Origin: Lepraria neglecta
Taxonomy: Eukaryota; Ascomycota; Lecanoromycetes; Lecanorales; Stereocaulaceae
Direction: 5' to 3'
DNA: 64,000 nucleotides
Assembly: GCA_033220425.1 (NCBI GenBank)
Contig: CM065647.1
Location: 4,092,001-4,156,000, forward strand
Part shown: in pieces, positions 34,829 through 46,198 of the stretch
How positions within the stretch are numbered: position 1 is the stretch's first letter
Layout: each line of letters begins with the position of its first letter
Program-made: the position numbers and the translations under genes
The notes under the pieces: generated by a model
Seen by the model: the letters and a program-made list of their open reading frames with translations, nothing else
Databases searched by the model: none
What the model was told of the DNA's origin: nothing

Positions 34829-36910
34829 GACCAGAGACGTTCACTTGGAATCCACAGATTTGTTTCGTACTTGTGGTCTGCACTTTCGGTAGTTGAATGA
34901 TTTAAGAGGCAGCATTCGCATTTGTGGTTTCGTCTCCATGATGAATAATTTGAGACGGTTGAAAAAGAGTATATGAGCGTATTAAAGGTCACGTGTCATC
35001 GCTAAGCTTTTCAAAGGCCTCCCGCTAGCCGAAATTTTCTCTGCCGCTCAGACACCTCTCCTTTTGAGAATTGCATGCTTCCATTGTGACAATAATGTAA
35101 GCATCGAAGGCGATGTTGATCACGGATCCATCACTCGGACTGGCTACGAATGCCGGGGTAGGCTCGCCCGATGAACTCTATGTGGAGGTCTCTCGCCTGG
35201 GAATTGGCGTATGGCTGAGGGCCGATTTCGAGGAAACGGAGCGCTCAGCAGCAGAGCTCTCATCGCGAGGGCACGCAATGGATGTGGTCGAGTTTTTAGG
35301 TCAGATTGAAGGGTTTGCGAAGAAACGCCAGCAGGTACCGATCTAAGATCTAGAATTCCATTGACTTCAGGGGAGGAATGTTCTCCGGTTCCCTCGTGGA
35401 TGTTGTTCGAGCTAGTGACGAAACTTGTATCTTGTCATAGAGTGAGAGGCTCCTGATGAATAGCATCGAAGTCGTAGCTTTGGAGAGTTGACTGCTTGCA
35501 GATCCTTATTCGATTCGGATAGTGGGTTTAGCTAATATTCATGCGTTCGACCAGCAGTTGCAGAGATGGCTAACAGATGGCAGGCCGGACAGGGAGTCTG
35601 TAAAGTTCCTTGGTAGATGACCGTATTGGAGAGTGGCGGGATCATATGCGAACAAAGATGCGTTGAAATTGGCTTCGACGATTTTGGCATGAAAGGAACT
35701 GAAGTTGGCAATCATCCAAGCCCTCGCTCGAATATTCCGATCTAGGACTGAAGGCTGAGAGATCCGGGCACAAGATCATCTTGTGGTGAGACATGTCTAA
35801 CGGGACATGTTGTAAGTCACAGGCATGTCGCGGTATAGTGAGTCGGGATGCGGCAGTGCCCTCACGTTTGTGCTCGTGAGACTCCATAATGGCTGGCACC
35901 ATTGGATATATGAGGCTGTAGGAGATTTGCGGGATGGGCGGGTTATCGATCCAAGGCACCAACATTCGATCCACGAAAGATAGTGTGAGGAATGGATGCT
36001 GACTGATGGCGGAGAAAAGACTCTGAGATCCTGAAGAACGGAGGAGGGGGCAAAGGGCTTTGGAGTTCACATGGAGATATTGGCAGTGGGAACTTCGCTG
36101 GGGCCAAGGCGTCTTCATGAGCGTCGACCATGGTGTGTGGATGGTAAAGTCCAGCATCTCCGAGAGACCGAGAAGAAGGATGAGGCTTGAGCGAAGATTA
36201 TGCAGAAAAAGGGAGCGGAGGTCACAGGAAGGATCACGGCTGTTTTTAGAAACCGTCTCGGATTGTTTGGGGGCTGAGTCTGCCGGAAGTGGATGGGCGA
36301 GGGTCTGGAGGCGTTTGGACTGTTGGGCTTGGAAATTTGTGCGGCTTCGCAGTTTGTGCGCTGTTGAAGTTGAAACGAATCGTGGTTAGTTCAGATGGGG
36401 CATAATAGTGGTGGTGGTGGTGGTGGTGGTGGTGTTGTTGTTGTTGTTGTATGCGATAGTGGATCAAGCCATGATGCTATGGCCTTCCTTCTGTGGTATG
36501 GGGCGGTACGATGTTGTCGGAGGAGCATACTGGGCATGAACTCTGAATCAGAGATCCCACGATGGAGCCAGCGGTTACCGTGGACTAGCATGTATCATTC
36601 TTGAACGAAGTACCATGGGAGTGGTGTAAGTTGCAGCAGCCAGCGTATTCGGAGGTGTTTGAAGGTTCGGTATGAAGGCGGATTGGATTGTCTACGGCAT
36701 ATGTAAGTAAAGGTGAATGTGTGTACGGACCGTAACGTTACTTACTCGGTTTCTTTGATAGGAAGACTTATGAGCTTGTCTTAGCTTCTCCTGGATTGCA
36801 GGTTAATAATCATCAGCACCACGTAGAGGTGCAAGCTCGTCGCTGATGGGAGAGGGCGCCGCCCCTCCCCCCCATAATTAAGGACTATGGGGATGCCCGT
36901 ATATGTCGTC
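34829..36910. other. Gene-poor stretch with one doubtful ORF and a triplet repeat
   Basis: A 171-codon minus-strand ORF (36157-35642) has no recognisable domain and unconvincing composition, so it is not called. A GGT/GTT microsatellite sits at 36408-36450. Confidence 0.45.
36408..36450. repeat. (GGT)n-(GTT)n trinucleotide repeat
   Basis: About nine GGT followed by about six GTT units; it produces a spurious poly-His/Gln ORF on the reverse strand. Confidence 0.9.
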
Positions 36911-37618
36911 CTAAGGCGGATGCCATCCTGGTCGACTCCATCGCTGGGCTGCTGGTACCCGCCCAGCAGCGGAGTTCTGTCGTATCCAATCCGGAATTCT
37001 ATACTTCGCGACCGATGCCTGTCCCAAGCTACCTGGTGCCTCTATCTTATCCTTGAGCTCCTTGACTGTGTCCTCTAGGTCTATGATTGCCTTGTCGTGA
37101 TCTCCTCCGTTCTCCCTGAGCCCTTTAATACGGTCCTCGGCTAGACTCAGTGCTGTAGAATGTCGATTCATTCGAATATCGTGATAGCTGCGGTCTCGCT
37201 GGAGTTGTTCGATGAATTCCTGCTGCCCAGTAATCTTCCCCTCGGCAAGTTTCAAGCGGTCGGTGACATTCTGCAGATCTGCTCTGGCCTGATTCAGGTC
37301 GTCGGTAAGATTCTTAAAATTGTTGGAAGCCCACTTTCTTCTCTGCTCATCCTTCTCATCCTCCAAGTTTCTTCTCTGCTCATTCTTCTTATCCTCCAAG
37401 TTTCTTCTCTGCTCATCCTTCTCATCCTCCAAGTTTCTTCTCGCCTCGTCTGCCTTTGACTCCGAAGCCCACTTGCACCACGCGAGAATGAAGCCCGCAA
37501 CCGCGACTGTCGCACTTACAATTCCAGGCCATGCAATAGCATGAAGGGTTAACACGTCGACATGCATCTTTGGTAGCTGGTCGAAAAACAAAGAAGCGCA
37601 AAGAGCGAGACTCTGCAT
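36911..37618 (-). CDS. Membrane-anchored coiled-coil protein with 11-residue repeats
   Basis: 235 aa, single exon. A hydrophobic segment at about 26-47 (Trp-Pro-Gly-Ile-Val-Ser-Ala-Thr-Val-Ala-Val-Ala) is followed by three tandem copies of Arg-Arg-Asn-Leu-Glu-Asp-Glu-Lys-Asp-Glu-Gln (33 bp each, 37345-37442). A long charged heptad region follows to about residue 200. The C-terminus is Pro/Trp/Arg-rich. The repeats extend the coiled coil by three 11-residue turns. The alternative start (Met at residue 18) would retain the membrane segment. No function recognised. It resembles fungal hypothetical proteins with one TM and a coiled coil. Confidence 0.55.
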   Translation of the reverse strand: MQSLALCASLFFDQLPKMHVDVLTLHAIAWPGIVSATVAVAGFILAWCKWASESKADEARRNLEDEKDEQRRNLEDKKNEQRRNLEDEKDEQRRKWASNNFKNLTDDLNQARADLQNVTDRLKLAEGKITGQQEFIEQLQRDRSYHDIRMNRHSTALSLAEDRIKGLRENGGDHDKAIIDLEDTVKELKDKIEAPGSLGQASVAKYRIPDWIRQNSAAGRVPAAQRWSRPGWHPP

Positions 37619-39117
37619 AACTCGAGTGATTCATTCGCCCTTTCCATACGGGCTTCGTGCTCTGAAAGCGCCTTCCTCCCCAGTAAATGCCGGTCCAAGA
37701 GCAACATCCATGACTTCCAAAAAGCGATGATATGCATTGCTTCGTTGTAAATCAAGCAGCTACGATGGTCACTTTTTCAAAGTCAAAAGGCCTGACTCTG
37801 GCTGAAGTGTTCTCTAGGTCGTCGCTGTAAGGGAGAGCTTGGACTTTAAGAGTTACACAGACCCTGCCTGGAATGCTTAAATATATGATCCATCAGAATT
37901 TTAAGACGTCGAACAGGCATTGCAAGCCACTGCTCAATATTGTACCTAGAATACGCTGTAAATTTGATCAACCCTCACTGGCGGCTGTAACTATTAGTGT
38001 AGGAATTCGGCGAACAGAAGTACGAGATAGTGCTAGAGGAATGCGAGATTGGACGTGTTGCTATTCAGCTAGACTTTTAAGAGAAACGAATGGAAAGACC
38101 CATTCGATCTCGAAGACGAATCCTCTCTAAGCTAACCCTTTATTCCTTGCTCACTTTCTTTTACGCACATCGCGGGTAGCTAAAAAGCCCGGGCAAGCAT
38201 CCCATCAAGTTGCCTTTGGCAGTTCTAGCCACAGATATTGACTGCATAAAGAACGGGCCAATAAGTCATAATCGGTCGATTTCCTGGGATTATAACCAAA
38301 AAAAAAAAACAAAGCTATTCCGTGCTTCTTATGTGCTACTCTAGGCTTCGAACCAGGGAGACATCCGAATTGATTCGACAATTACGAGCGGACTAACAAA
38401 ATTTACAGCATGTTCTCCTAGTAACAACCCCCTTCAGGCCACAGCAGTAACAGAAGAAGCTTGTAAGGATATATCCATTGTGTCTAGCGCTTCGAGTGGA
38501 TGATTACCGACGCCACCTCGAAGCCTAAACAGGTATCTCCGCCCTGGTGTGAGGGTGTGGACTGCGCAGTATCACTGGCTCAAAGCGAACTACTTCGATG
38601 TCCATGATGGAACAGCGCCATCATTGAAGAGACTGAAGCTGATATATAAAAACCAAATCCCCGCTCATCTTGAGCGGAATTTAACTCAAATTTTTTTTTT
38701 TTTTTGCTATCTGAGCAGAAAACAGCACACACTCATTTTGACAGGAGCGAAACACTTGCAACTTTTCAAGGTTCTGAGCTGAAATGGCCTAAGATTTGCC
38801 TAAGCTAGAGGGCATGTTGCCCCAACTTCCATCAGCTTGAGCAAGATCAAGCGCATATTTGCCAGGTCTTGAGTAGAGAGTGCCGCTACCCTTGCTCTAT
38901 CAATGACGAGAGATCCCACTTTTTGCTCTATTTTGTGGGAGTAGGCCGATCGTTGGCATAGTAATGAAGGTATGAATTCCTTCCAGATCGCAAATTTGGG
39001 AAGGCCATCAAAACTCAAAACTCTAAGCTCTAAAGGGTGCTAGTGTTACGACAATCACAAGCGTGTCAGGTGAATATAATGCAGAATTATTGATTCTTCT
39101 CATTGACTTCTATCTGA
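37619..39117. other. Gene-poor stretch
   Basis: Short ORFs only, plus A-tract (about 38299-38310) and T-tract (about 38692-38706) runs. No gene recognised. Confidence 0.45.
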
Positions 39118-40016
39118 CTATCTGTGGGTCACTAGACCCAGCGACCGCACCACATAACCCCGGACCAAAGCCCCCAACGCGTACCCTTGGTGGCGTAGAA
39201 ACTTGAACTGGTATGGCTTCCAGCGAGTATCACCCCCCTGAGTGAGGGGAGAGGGGGACTGGAGCCCAAGAGGCGGTTGGGAGGATGAGAGAGTGTATCG
39301 AATGCCGATTGGCGAGGGTGGAGAGCCGGTAAGCGCAATGAAAAGGGTGCCGGTTGGCATAGGAGGAAGAACGTTTGGTAGACGGGTTGGAAAGCCGGTT
39401 GGCTGCTATAACTCTCTAGTTAGCAATTACTTCTGAGACATGTCTTTGGACTCTGAGATGCGTGGGAACTAGCAACTCTGGGGCTGGAGAAGACGTACCT
39501 GAGGACGAGAAGGGGGAACAGGAGGGCCATTGTAAAAGCCGGATGGCTTGCGATTGCTGGATTGACGATTGGCGTAGAGCTCGCGCCGGTTGGCGTCTAA
39601 CTCATCACTTCAGCAGGTATTTATGACTATAGTAATGAGGGAGCCGGCTCACCGTTCTCTATAATCTGAGCCCTGGGTTTCCCCATCTTCTTGCCATTGC
39701 ACGTCTCCTCGGTATGCCCGCGGTTGCAGCACCAAGCACAGACTGCCTTGCACTCGGGTCTGTATCCAAATTAGACTGCATTTCGCTTGTGGTAGTCTGG
39801 GGATCTAGCTTACTGAAGATGGTAGGTGCCATTGCACCCAGTGCAGAGCAGGGGCCCATAATATTCATCCGCCTAATGATCTTGCTGGGTTTCCTTGTCT
39901 GGACACCGAGGATTGCTACAAGGCCTCGCCTTGCCGTAGTGGTGCGAAGGACGTAGACGACCGAATTGTACGCCCGCCCTGAGACGACGTCGCTGACCAG
40001 ATGTGTAATTCGACAT
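39118..40016 (-). pseudogene. Zinc-knuckle protein gene with an in-frame TAG in exon 1
   Basis: Four minus-strand exons fit in phase: 40016-39814, 39759-39653, 39596-39499 and 39405-39118, with introns of 54, 56 and 93 bp. Exon 1 starts Met-Ser-Asn-Tyr-Thr-Ser-Gly-Gln-Arg-Arg and has Cys-x4-Cys and Cys-x2-Cys-x4-Tyr-His motifs. Exon 2 has a classic CCHC knuckle (Cys-x2-Cys-x4-His-x4-Cys), suggesting RNA or DNA binding. Exons 3-4 are Pro/Arg-rich. Codon 48 (39875-39873) is TAG, in frame with everything before and after it. Alternatively, an intron from GTACAA in exon 1 to ATTAG at 39873 would remove the stop in phase, at the cost of a Cys-rich segment. The total is 230 sense codons if read through. 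Confidence 0.6.
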
Positions 40017-40361
40017 AGTAAATCTACATGAAGTTAGCGAGATCTGTACGAAGCCAGACAAGCCAATGGTGGTAGTCAAAGTGCACATGCATTGAGATAT
40101 TGATGATGATGTTAAGGAGGAAGATGTTGTGCGGCGAAGGGAACCCGAGTGGCGCTAAGCGATTATCTATCCCAACCGCGCTGCGATGATTGACCAAGCG
40201 CATGGGACATTTATATATATATATATCTGTACATATTCCAAGTCCAAAGTGCTTCCCCCAATATCAAAGATCTCCATTTTGGTGAGACTCGCTGTCCCCC
40301 CTAAATCCCGTCAGAACGAAGGCTAACTTTGGAATAGTATATGTATCCATGTGTATAGCTC

Positions 40362-42295
40362 TCATCTCTCTCCCAAGCTGGGTCCCATGGAAGTTCGCTC
40401 AGTGTCCAACAATCGCCCATCGGCATCCACTGGATCTTCTAACCCCAATGTGAGACGACCTGGCGGGGCCGCAATATCTATAAGACTATAGCTGCCACGA
40501 CTAGCACATCCCTCACAATAGTTTGCTGACATAATTTTCTCAGCTTAGTCGCAAAGTTTAGGCATAACAGGCTGGCTTACCTTTTGGTTTTTTGCGAATC
40601 AAAACGGCAGTCGTAATAAAATTGAAAACCTTCCACAGCATCTGTATAAACACAAGATCCGCTACCAAGATCGAAACGAGCAGCATACCCGTAGACTTCT
40701 GTTGGGGCACCTGGCACAGGTATTTAGTAAAAACCACCGAAGACGTAGTCCCCAAGCTTCCCGTCTGGTCCTTGCCGTCCGCGTAGCTCTGGATCCCCGG
40801 GCCTGGGATCGCATTCGCGATATGAGTAAACATGTCGGTGAAGTTGTGTGTGTAAAATTCCAGTGCTGTCTCATTCAAAAGAGTATTGGGGCCAGGCGCG
40901 GTTTGGCCGAGATCGGTCATGATAGTCGAGTAGAAGGATTTGACGAGCCCGTCAGTGGAGAGCCAGACGTTAGGGCGGCATTCCTGTGCGGCGAGATCTG
41001 AGATCGAAAGGGGTTCGTCGCCTTTCTTGGCGGACTCGCAGCTGAATATGAGGCCGTTGGAGGAGACCTCATTGGTGAGGAATCGAAAGTCGACGTCCCA
41101 GAAATGGTGGTCTGTGATGTCTTGTACAGGATCTGCCGGGTTGTGCCTCTTGAAGTCTAAGGTCATTGTTAGTATACCGCAGGTGCTGGAGGTGTCAAGA
41201 TAGCTTGTACATATTGTACCCTTCCTCAAGACTCTATCGTTCGTGTGTCCGTCACTTCGAATATCCTGCATCTGGCGTGACACATTTGCCTAGTACATAG
41301 ACCTAAACACCAGTGAGATAGTTTCGAAAATTGGAAAGCTAGCCTACATCAATGATTCTCCCCACCACAGACTTGCTTTCGCATGGGGATCGGTGCTCAA
41401 GAAAGAGAATGTTTGGTTTGGCGCATAGTTTCGCGACGTCGGCATACTAGCAGTTGGTGGCACGAAGTCGTAGCTGGAGGTGAGATTGAAAGAGAGGAGT
41501 CCTGAATCACTCTCAATGTCGCAAGTAATGAATGCCTTCGTCAATTAGCGTCTTCTGAGTTGACTGTAGAGAATAGCCTACGAGAACATTCTGACCCCAC
41601 ATGGCAAAGGCGTATTGAGATCCGGAACGATCTTCTGATTCTAGGTCGACCTGTATAGTATTGATCACACAACTCTGAATTGGATTATTTAGATACGTTA
41701 AAGACGACGAGGGAGCTCCTATAGTCCCGTTTCCAGGCCGCTGCCAGACATTGGTGAGAGTGTATATTAGTCCCGTCTGGTTGGTGAAAATCTCTGTGGA
41801 GCATGAATATATGGCTGGCAGGCGTCTCACAACTATACCGGACGCACCTGTACTTATATCAATCCCTAGAGGTTGACACGAAGGCTTTATCTACATTTCA
41901 GAGGTTTGGTCAGAAAGAATATTGGGGTAATCGTACTTAATATTCTCTTGCTGCTGCCTCTGCGTCCTACTTACCTGTCCGGTGAAATACGATGGCCATT
42001 TGCTCACCCATTGATGATCCGAAATAGTTTTGTTCGGGTCTGTGACATACTGAACTCTGTACATTCGCGCTCGTCAGGGACAGAAGGGTGCTTTGGTATC
42101 AGTGGTAAGCATAACGTACGTTTGCTGGAATCCGTTGGAAACGTAATTCAGGAGCGAAAAGAGAACCAGAGCAACGATGCCTCCAACAAATACCACCGGC
42201 GTGAACCATCGATAAGGATATGGTCGAGAGAGACTGTAGCTGAAAAGCGACGGACCCACGGGGGTCACCGCCGCGAGACCGCCCCGCTTGGCCAT
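40362..42295 (-). pseudogene. Two-TM fungal membrane protein gene with one in-frame TAG
   Basis: Seven exons fit in phase: 42295-42120, 42056-41975, 41890-41848, 41793-41582, 41535-41348, 41302-40581 and 40525-40362. They give 528 codons, with introns of 46-84 bp. An upstream in-frame ATG at 42424 is possible. One TM helix lies at residues 32-53 after Arg-Trp-Phe-Thr-Pro. A long lumenal or extracellular part follows, with several N-glycosylation sites and Cys. A second TM near the C-terminus precedes Arg-Lys-Lys-Pro-Lys and a cytosolic tail with Cys-Glu-Gly-Cys. This architecture is common among unnamed ascomycete membrane proteins. Codon 238 (41292-41290), right after Ser-Met-Tyr, is TAG. 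A Trp would fit, and TGG-to-TAG is a CpA-to-TpA change on the other strand. Everything else is open, so the lesion is recent or read through. Confidence 0.65.
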
Positions 42296-42574
42296 CGCAG
42301 CGCTAAGCCAGACCGACTTCTTATGCTCGAGACGACTTGTTAAGGCTGGCAACAATAGCAGCGGGAGCGGAGGATAGATCGGTCGTACGGTTAGGGTACT
42401 GAAGCATGATCCCTCCAAAAGCAAGAAGGATCGGGAACCATGATATACCTACCTAGACCCCCGAAGGAGCTGAATGCTATACCGAAACCCCCCGCTTAAA
42501 TAACCGTTCTGAAAGCCGATGAGATGAAGGTGGGTTTTTGCCTGCAAGACCAAGTACTATAAACGCCTTTAACG

Positions 42575-42970
42575 CTACTGTCAGCAGAGGCTCTTACGTC
42601 GCTGTATAATCTGATTAAACAGGATGCTTATACGCTTAATGAAACGAGTATATAGCGCCTACAGAGGCATATACAGAAGCTTGCTAATACCGCCCAAATA
42701 TCCTTTGCCGAACGTGCCCTCCTCTATGATCAAAATCATTTCTTGACCAGAATGAACAACGAAGCCAAAGTTCGCCGATTGGCCAAGTCAGTAGTACTAG
42801 GGAAAGCGAAGGTGATGAGCTATAAGGACATCGAGGAGGTACGAGCAAAGCGTGCTGCGAAAGAGGTCATAAAGGGTAAGGGAAAACGTGGTCGGAAGCG
42901 TAAGAGTGCTGCGCTAGAGGTAGGTGAGCCAGAGCCAGAGCCAGAAGCAGAAGTGGCGCGGATGATCTAA
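42575..42970 (+). pseudogene. C-terminal relic of a pogo/Fot1-type (DDE) transposase
   Basis: The frame ending at the TAA at 42968-42970 gives a Lys/Arg-rich tail: Arg-Met-Asn-Asn-Glu-Ala-Lys-Val-Arg-Arg, Tyr-Lys-Asp-Ile-Glu-Glu, Lys-Gly-Lys-Gly-Lys-Arg-Gly-Arg-Lys-Arg-Lys, Glu-Pro-Glu-Pro-Glu. Such a tail follows the DDE domain in many fungal pogo-like elements. A TAG interrupts the frame upstream (near 42651). The catalytic domain is absent, so this is a dead fragment. Confidence 0.6.
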
Positions 42971-43190
42971 AGCGCAGGTTGCGGAGGATTGGATTGCTGC
43001 AAGAGGAATAGAAAATCATTGCTCTATTCTTCAGTTCGAATGGGTTTCTTGAGGCAGGCTCGCGCAGGCATCGTGACTAGTTACTGTACATTAGAGTTAG
43101 TCTTCGTCGTATTCTCGGCGCAATGGAAGGGATGAACCACCGCTTGCTAGTTATCAGCGAGTAGCCTTCGTGCGCATCCAGGACGAGCAT
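42971..43190. other. Spacer between transposase relic and F-box-like relic
   Basis: Nothing recognised. Confidence 0.3.
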
Positions 43191-43818
43191 TCAGTCCCCC
43201 GCTCTTCTCCAAAAGTCACCATCATTGTCAATGTCATAATCATCATCCCCAAGATCATCAAAGCCATAATCATGATCCCAATCATCTTCGATATCACTGA
43301 AAGACCTGTCAGTGCCCCACTCTTCCACATATTCTGTTGCACTGATTGTCCATCCGTGACTCCATTTTCCTTCTTATATAACCACTCGGGCCGTCCTTAT
43401 ACACCCTAACAATGATCCCTTGTAGGGAAGAAATGGCTCTAAAGCGAATATCAACCAGCTTTAACGCCTCAGTAACGATCTTGGGGTTGTCTAGTGCGTC
43501 GAGCTTAAGCTCCATGGCATTTGTGCTATACAGGGACGTCGTGAGCATTCTCAAATTGGCGCAGCCGCTCTAGATGTTCGCGAGGATGCTGATACTACCC
43601 TCCTCGAGGGTGACATCTCCCGGTTCTAAATAGAGGAATTTCGGAAAGTTGACACAGACATGTCGGATACAGTCTGCGTTGTTACGGCTGATTGTCCCGA
43701 GAAACGAGGCTACGTCAGAGGTGGCCATGGTAAAATCGAAGCGATTCTGGACGTAGAAAAGCGAGCTGGCTTCGCGGTGGACGGTCTTGTTCGTGCGGAG
43801 GAGCCCAGGTGTGAGCTC
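43191..43818 (-). pseudogene. Relic of an F-box/2EXR-like fungal protein
   Basis: From an acceptor (ATGACAG, just above 43818) the frame reads Pro-Gly-Leu-Leu-Arg-Thr-Asn-Lys-Thr-Val-His-Arg-Glu-Ala-Ser-Ser-Leu-Phe-Tyr. This is a motif common in fungal F-box/2EXR-type proteins, where it follows the N-terminal domain. The frame continues to a TAG at 43572-43570 (a Gln codon is likely lost), resumes for about 75 codons, then shifts one frame near 43370. It ends in an acidic tail (Asp-Asp-Tyr-Asp-Ile-Asp-Asn-Asp) at 43191. One nonsense and one frame change make it a pseudogene. The 5' exon is not identified but may lie in 43830-43940. Confidence 0.55.
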
Positions 43819-44330
43819 CTGTCATTTGGTATGAAACTGTCGAAGATGGACGGAAGGATGAGATGTAGGATAAGATAGGGCGAGGGGTGATTGATATAAG
43901 TGTTGAACGATAGGGATGCTATCGATGTGATTGATTCCATTAGGGAGTGCTAATCTACTCTACCAGAGTGACTATTAGAAGTTTTCACTCCGGTATTCTA
44001 CATATGCGCTAGTAGCCAGTTTCCCTGTCTTAGCACCTCAATCATCGAGATTTGGTGCCAAGACGTTGATATCTTGTCTTATCAGCTGATAATCAGTGTC
44101 AAGCTATCACACTATAGTGAGGCCTTGGCGACGTCTCGGGAAACATACAACAATAAGTGCGCTAAAATAACGCAGCAGCAACCATTCCTATTTTAGTCTT
44201 TCAAGACTTGCTTGCCCTGATAGCCTGAGGCACAAGCCGAGGACCATCATCTCCCACGCGAGGTCACCTCCCTCAACACTAAATAATCTAACAACCAAAC
44301 TCAGACGAACGAAGCATACCAGCCTCAGCC

Positions 44331-45728
44331 ATGGCATGCGCTGACCCCTTCCTCCAACTCGACGACCAGAGCTTTGCTCTGCAGCTTCAACTCGAGGAGA
44401 TCGAAGCTCAGCGCGAGCTTCAATCCGGCAAATGGACTGAAGATAGTCCTCCGGATTTTGCATTAGCATTCGATGACTTCGAGGCCGAGCTGAAGAAGGC
44501 GATTGTTCTGGTCGAGGATCAGAAGTTCGCTCACAGCATTGCTAAAGCAGTTGATTCCGATGCCGTGGTCATCGAAGAATCAAGGGTCGAGGAGACACAG
44601 TCTGTTCAAGATCGAGACTTCGCCCTAAGCTTGAATGAAGATGAAAATCTGCCATCCCAGGATGTCACCGATTTGCCGGAGATGTCTCGCCTCGGAGCGG
44701 AGTGGGTTGACTGGGATCATGTCCTGCGAGCTATAGAAGCTTCGACTTTCAGCAACGAGTCCTGTAGCACCGTTGCAGGCCCTTCGACCCATTACACTCT
44801 CCGCCAGAAAGCTGTCTTTGAGCATTTGCCCCAACTCAAAGTTGAATGCAGTGTCTGTGGAGAGTCCGTTCATCCTCATTTCACTGTGCGTTTGGTATGC
44901 AGTGATGTATATTGTAAGCCGTGCCTCAAGTCCTTCTTCCTGCGTGTTGCCAAGGACGAAAGCCTTTTCCCACCAAAATGTCACCGCCAACCGATTGACA
45001 TCTCGACCATCGAAGCAGACTTCTCAGTCGAAGAGTTGACTGCCTATCGAAGTGCTGAGCTGGAATTTACCAGCACCGATAGAGTCTACTGCGCTGACCC
45101 GGAGTGCGCCAAGTTTATTCCCATGCCGCAACGAACCCCCGATTATGCTTCCTGTGAGGCCTGTAGTGCTGGAACTTGTATGCACTGCAAAGCACTAGCA
45201 CATGATGGGGGTTGTCCAGCAGATGAAGCAAGGCAGAGCCTCATCAATTTCGCGGATGAGCAAGGATGGAAACCTTGTTTTGGATGCGGTGAAATGGTGT
45301 TTCGGTATGAGGGCTGTGACCACATGACGTGAGTGATACGTACTGCTACCCGTTGTGCAAGTAAGAACTGATCAAATTACAGTTGTAGATGCAGTGCCGA
45401 GTTCTGCTACAGATGTGGTGTAAAGTGGAAGGAATGCCTGTGTGGCGACTGGGTGCCGGAACTACTCAATCGAAGAGCTCAGCTGATTGTTGACAGAGAG
45501 GCACCATGGCCCTTGGCACCTGCTATTCGCCAACAGCGCGTGGTGGCTATGGAACAGGAGCTGCAAACAAACCATGAGTGCAACCACAGTGGCAAGTTCA
45601 CTAAACTTGAAGGATCGCGCCGCGGCAAGGTCTGCGAGATGTGTGGCACGAGACATCGCAAGTACATCTTGTCTTGCAAACGTTGCCATATGCTGGCCTG
45701 CGAAGACTGTCGACGCCACAGACTGTAG
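44331..45728 (+). CDS. RBR-type E3 ubiquitin ligase (RING-IBR-RING)
   Basis: Exons 44331-45328 and 45383-45728 join in phase 2 (54-bp intron), giving 447 aa. RING1 starts at about residue 172 (Cys-Ser-Val-Cys-Gly). The IBR includes Cys-Ala-Asp-Pro-Glu-Cys and Cys-x2-Cys-x4-Cys-x2-Cys. RING2 is Cys-Phe-Gly-Cys followed by Gly-Cys-Asp-His-Met-Thr-Cys-Arg-Cys, where the Cys after Met-Thr is the expected thioester-forming residue; the intron falls at this Thr codon. The N-terminal half is acidic with a predicted helix. After RING2 an additional Cys-rich cluster (about 400-445: Cys-x2-Cys, Cys-x2-Cys, Cys-x2-Cys) extends the protein. It takes ubiquitin from an E2 onto its own Cys and then to a substrate, which is unknown. 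It is intact, in contrast to the decayed genes on either side. Confidence 0.88.
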
Positions 45729-46198
45729 GCCCTCGAATCTGTTGTTATCGAGGAAACGGCCCCATCAAATCAGGCATCCTCCAGACAAAGCATTCTCCGC
45801 ATGATCTCTACATGACATTGAGGCCTGAAAGAATGCTATAAACGGTTATACAGCGGGCAAATTTGGGAACGATAATGGATGTTTTGACCGAAGTCTTTGG
45901 ACATCAAGAATCACGAGTTATTGTAACGTCATAGGACAAAGCAGGCGTTTTTTTCAATCTTTTCTTCATAAAGCCAATTGCAACGGGGCGGGTGAGCTCG
46001 TACGTCTGGTTGCCTTCTTCCCATCTTAGTTGCTACATCTTCAACCTCTGATTCCTGAAATGTACCCTCTTAAATCTCAAGAGCACATCACATTTGAATG
46101 CTTCCACACTCCTGGTTTCTGAGGGGCCAATGCTCTTTCTCCAACTCCCTTTCGAAATTCCTATCTGATTCTAGCTTCTTCTCGAGGCTCTCATTTTC
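45729..46198. other. Intergenic, convergent 3' ends
   Basis: Nothing recognised. Confidence 0.4.

Noticed and set aside
35642-36157. 171-codon minus-strand ORF
   Set aside because: No recognisable domain, doubtful composition, overlapping ORFs in other frames; may be chance.
36246-36591. Poly-His and poly-Gln/Pro ORFs
   Set aside because: Produced by the GGT/GTT microsatellite.
38281-38400. Possible tRNA-like T-arm (GGCTTCGAACCAGG)
   Set aside because: No matching acceptor or D-arm nearby.
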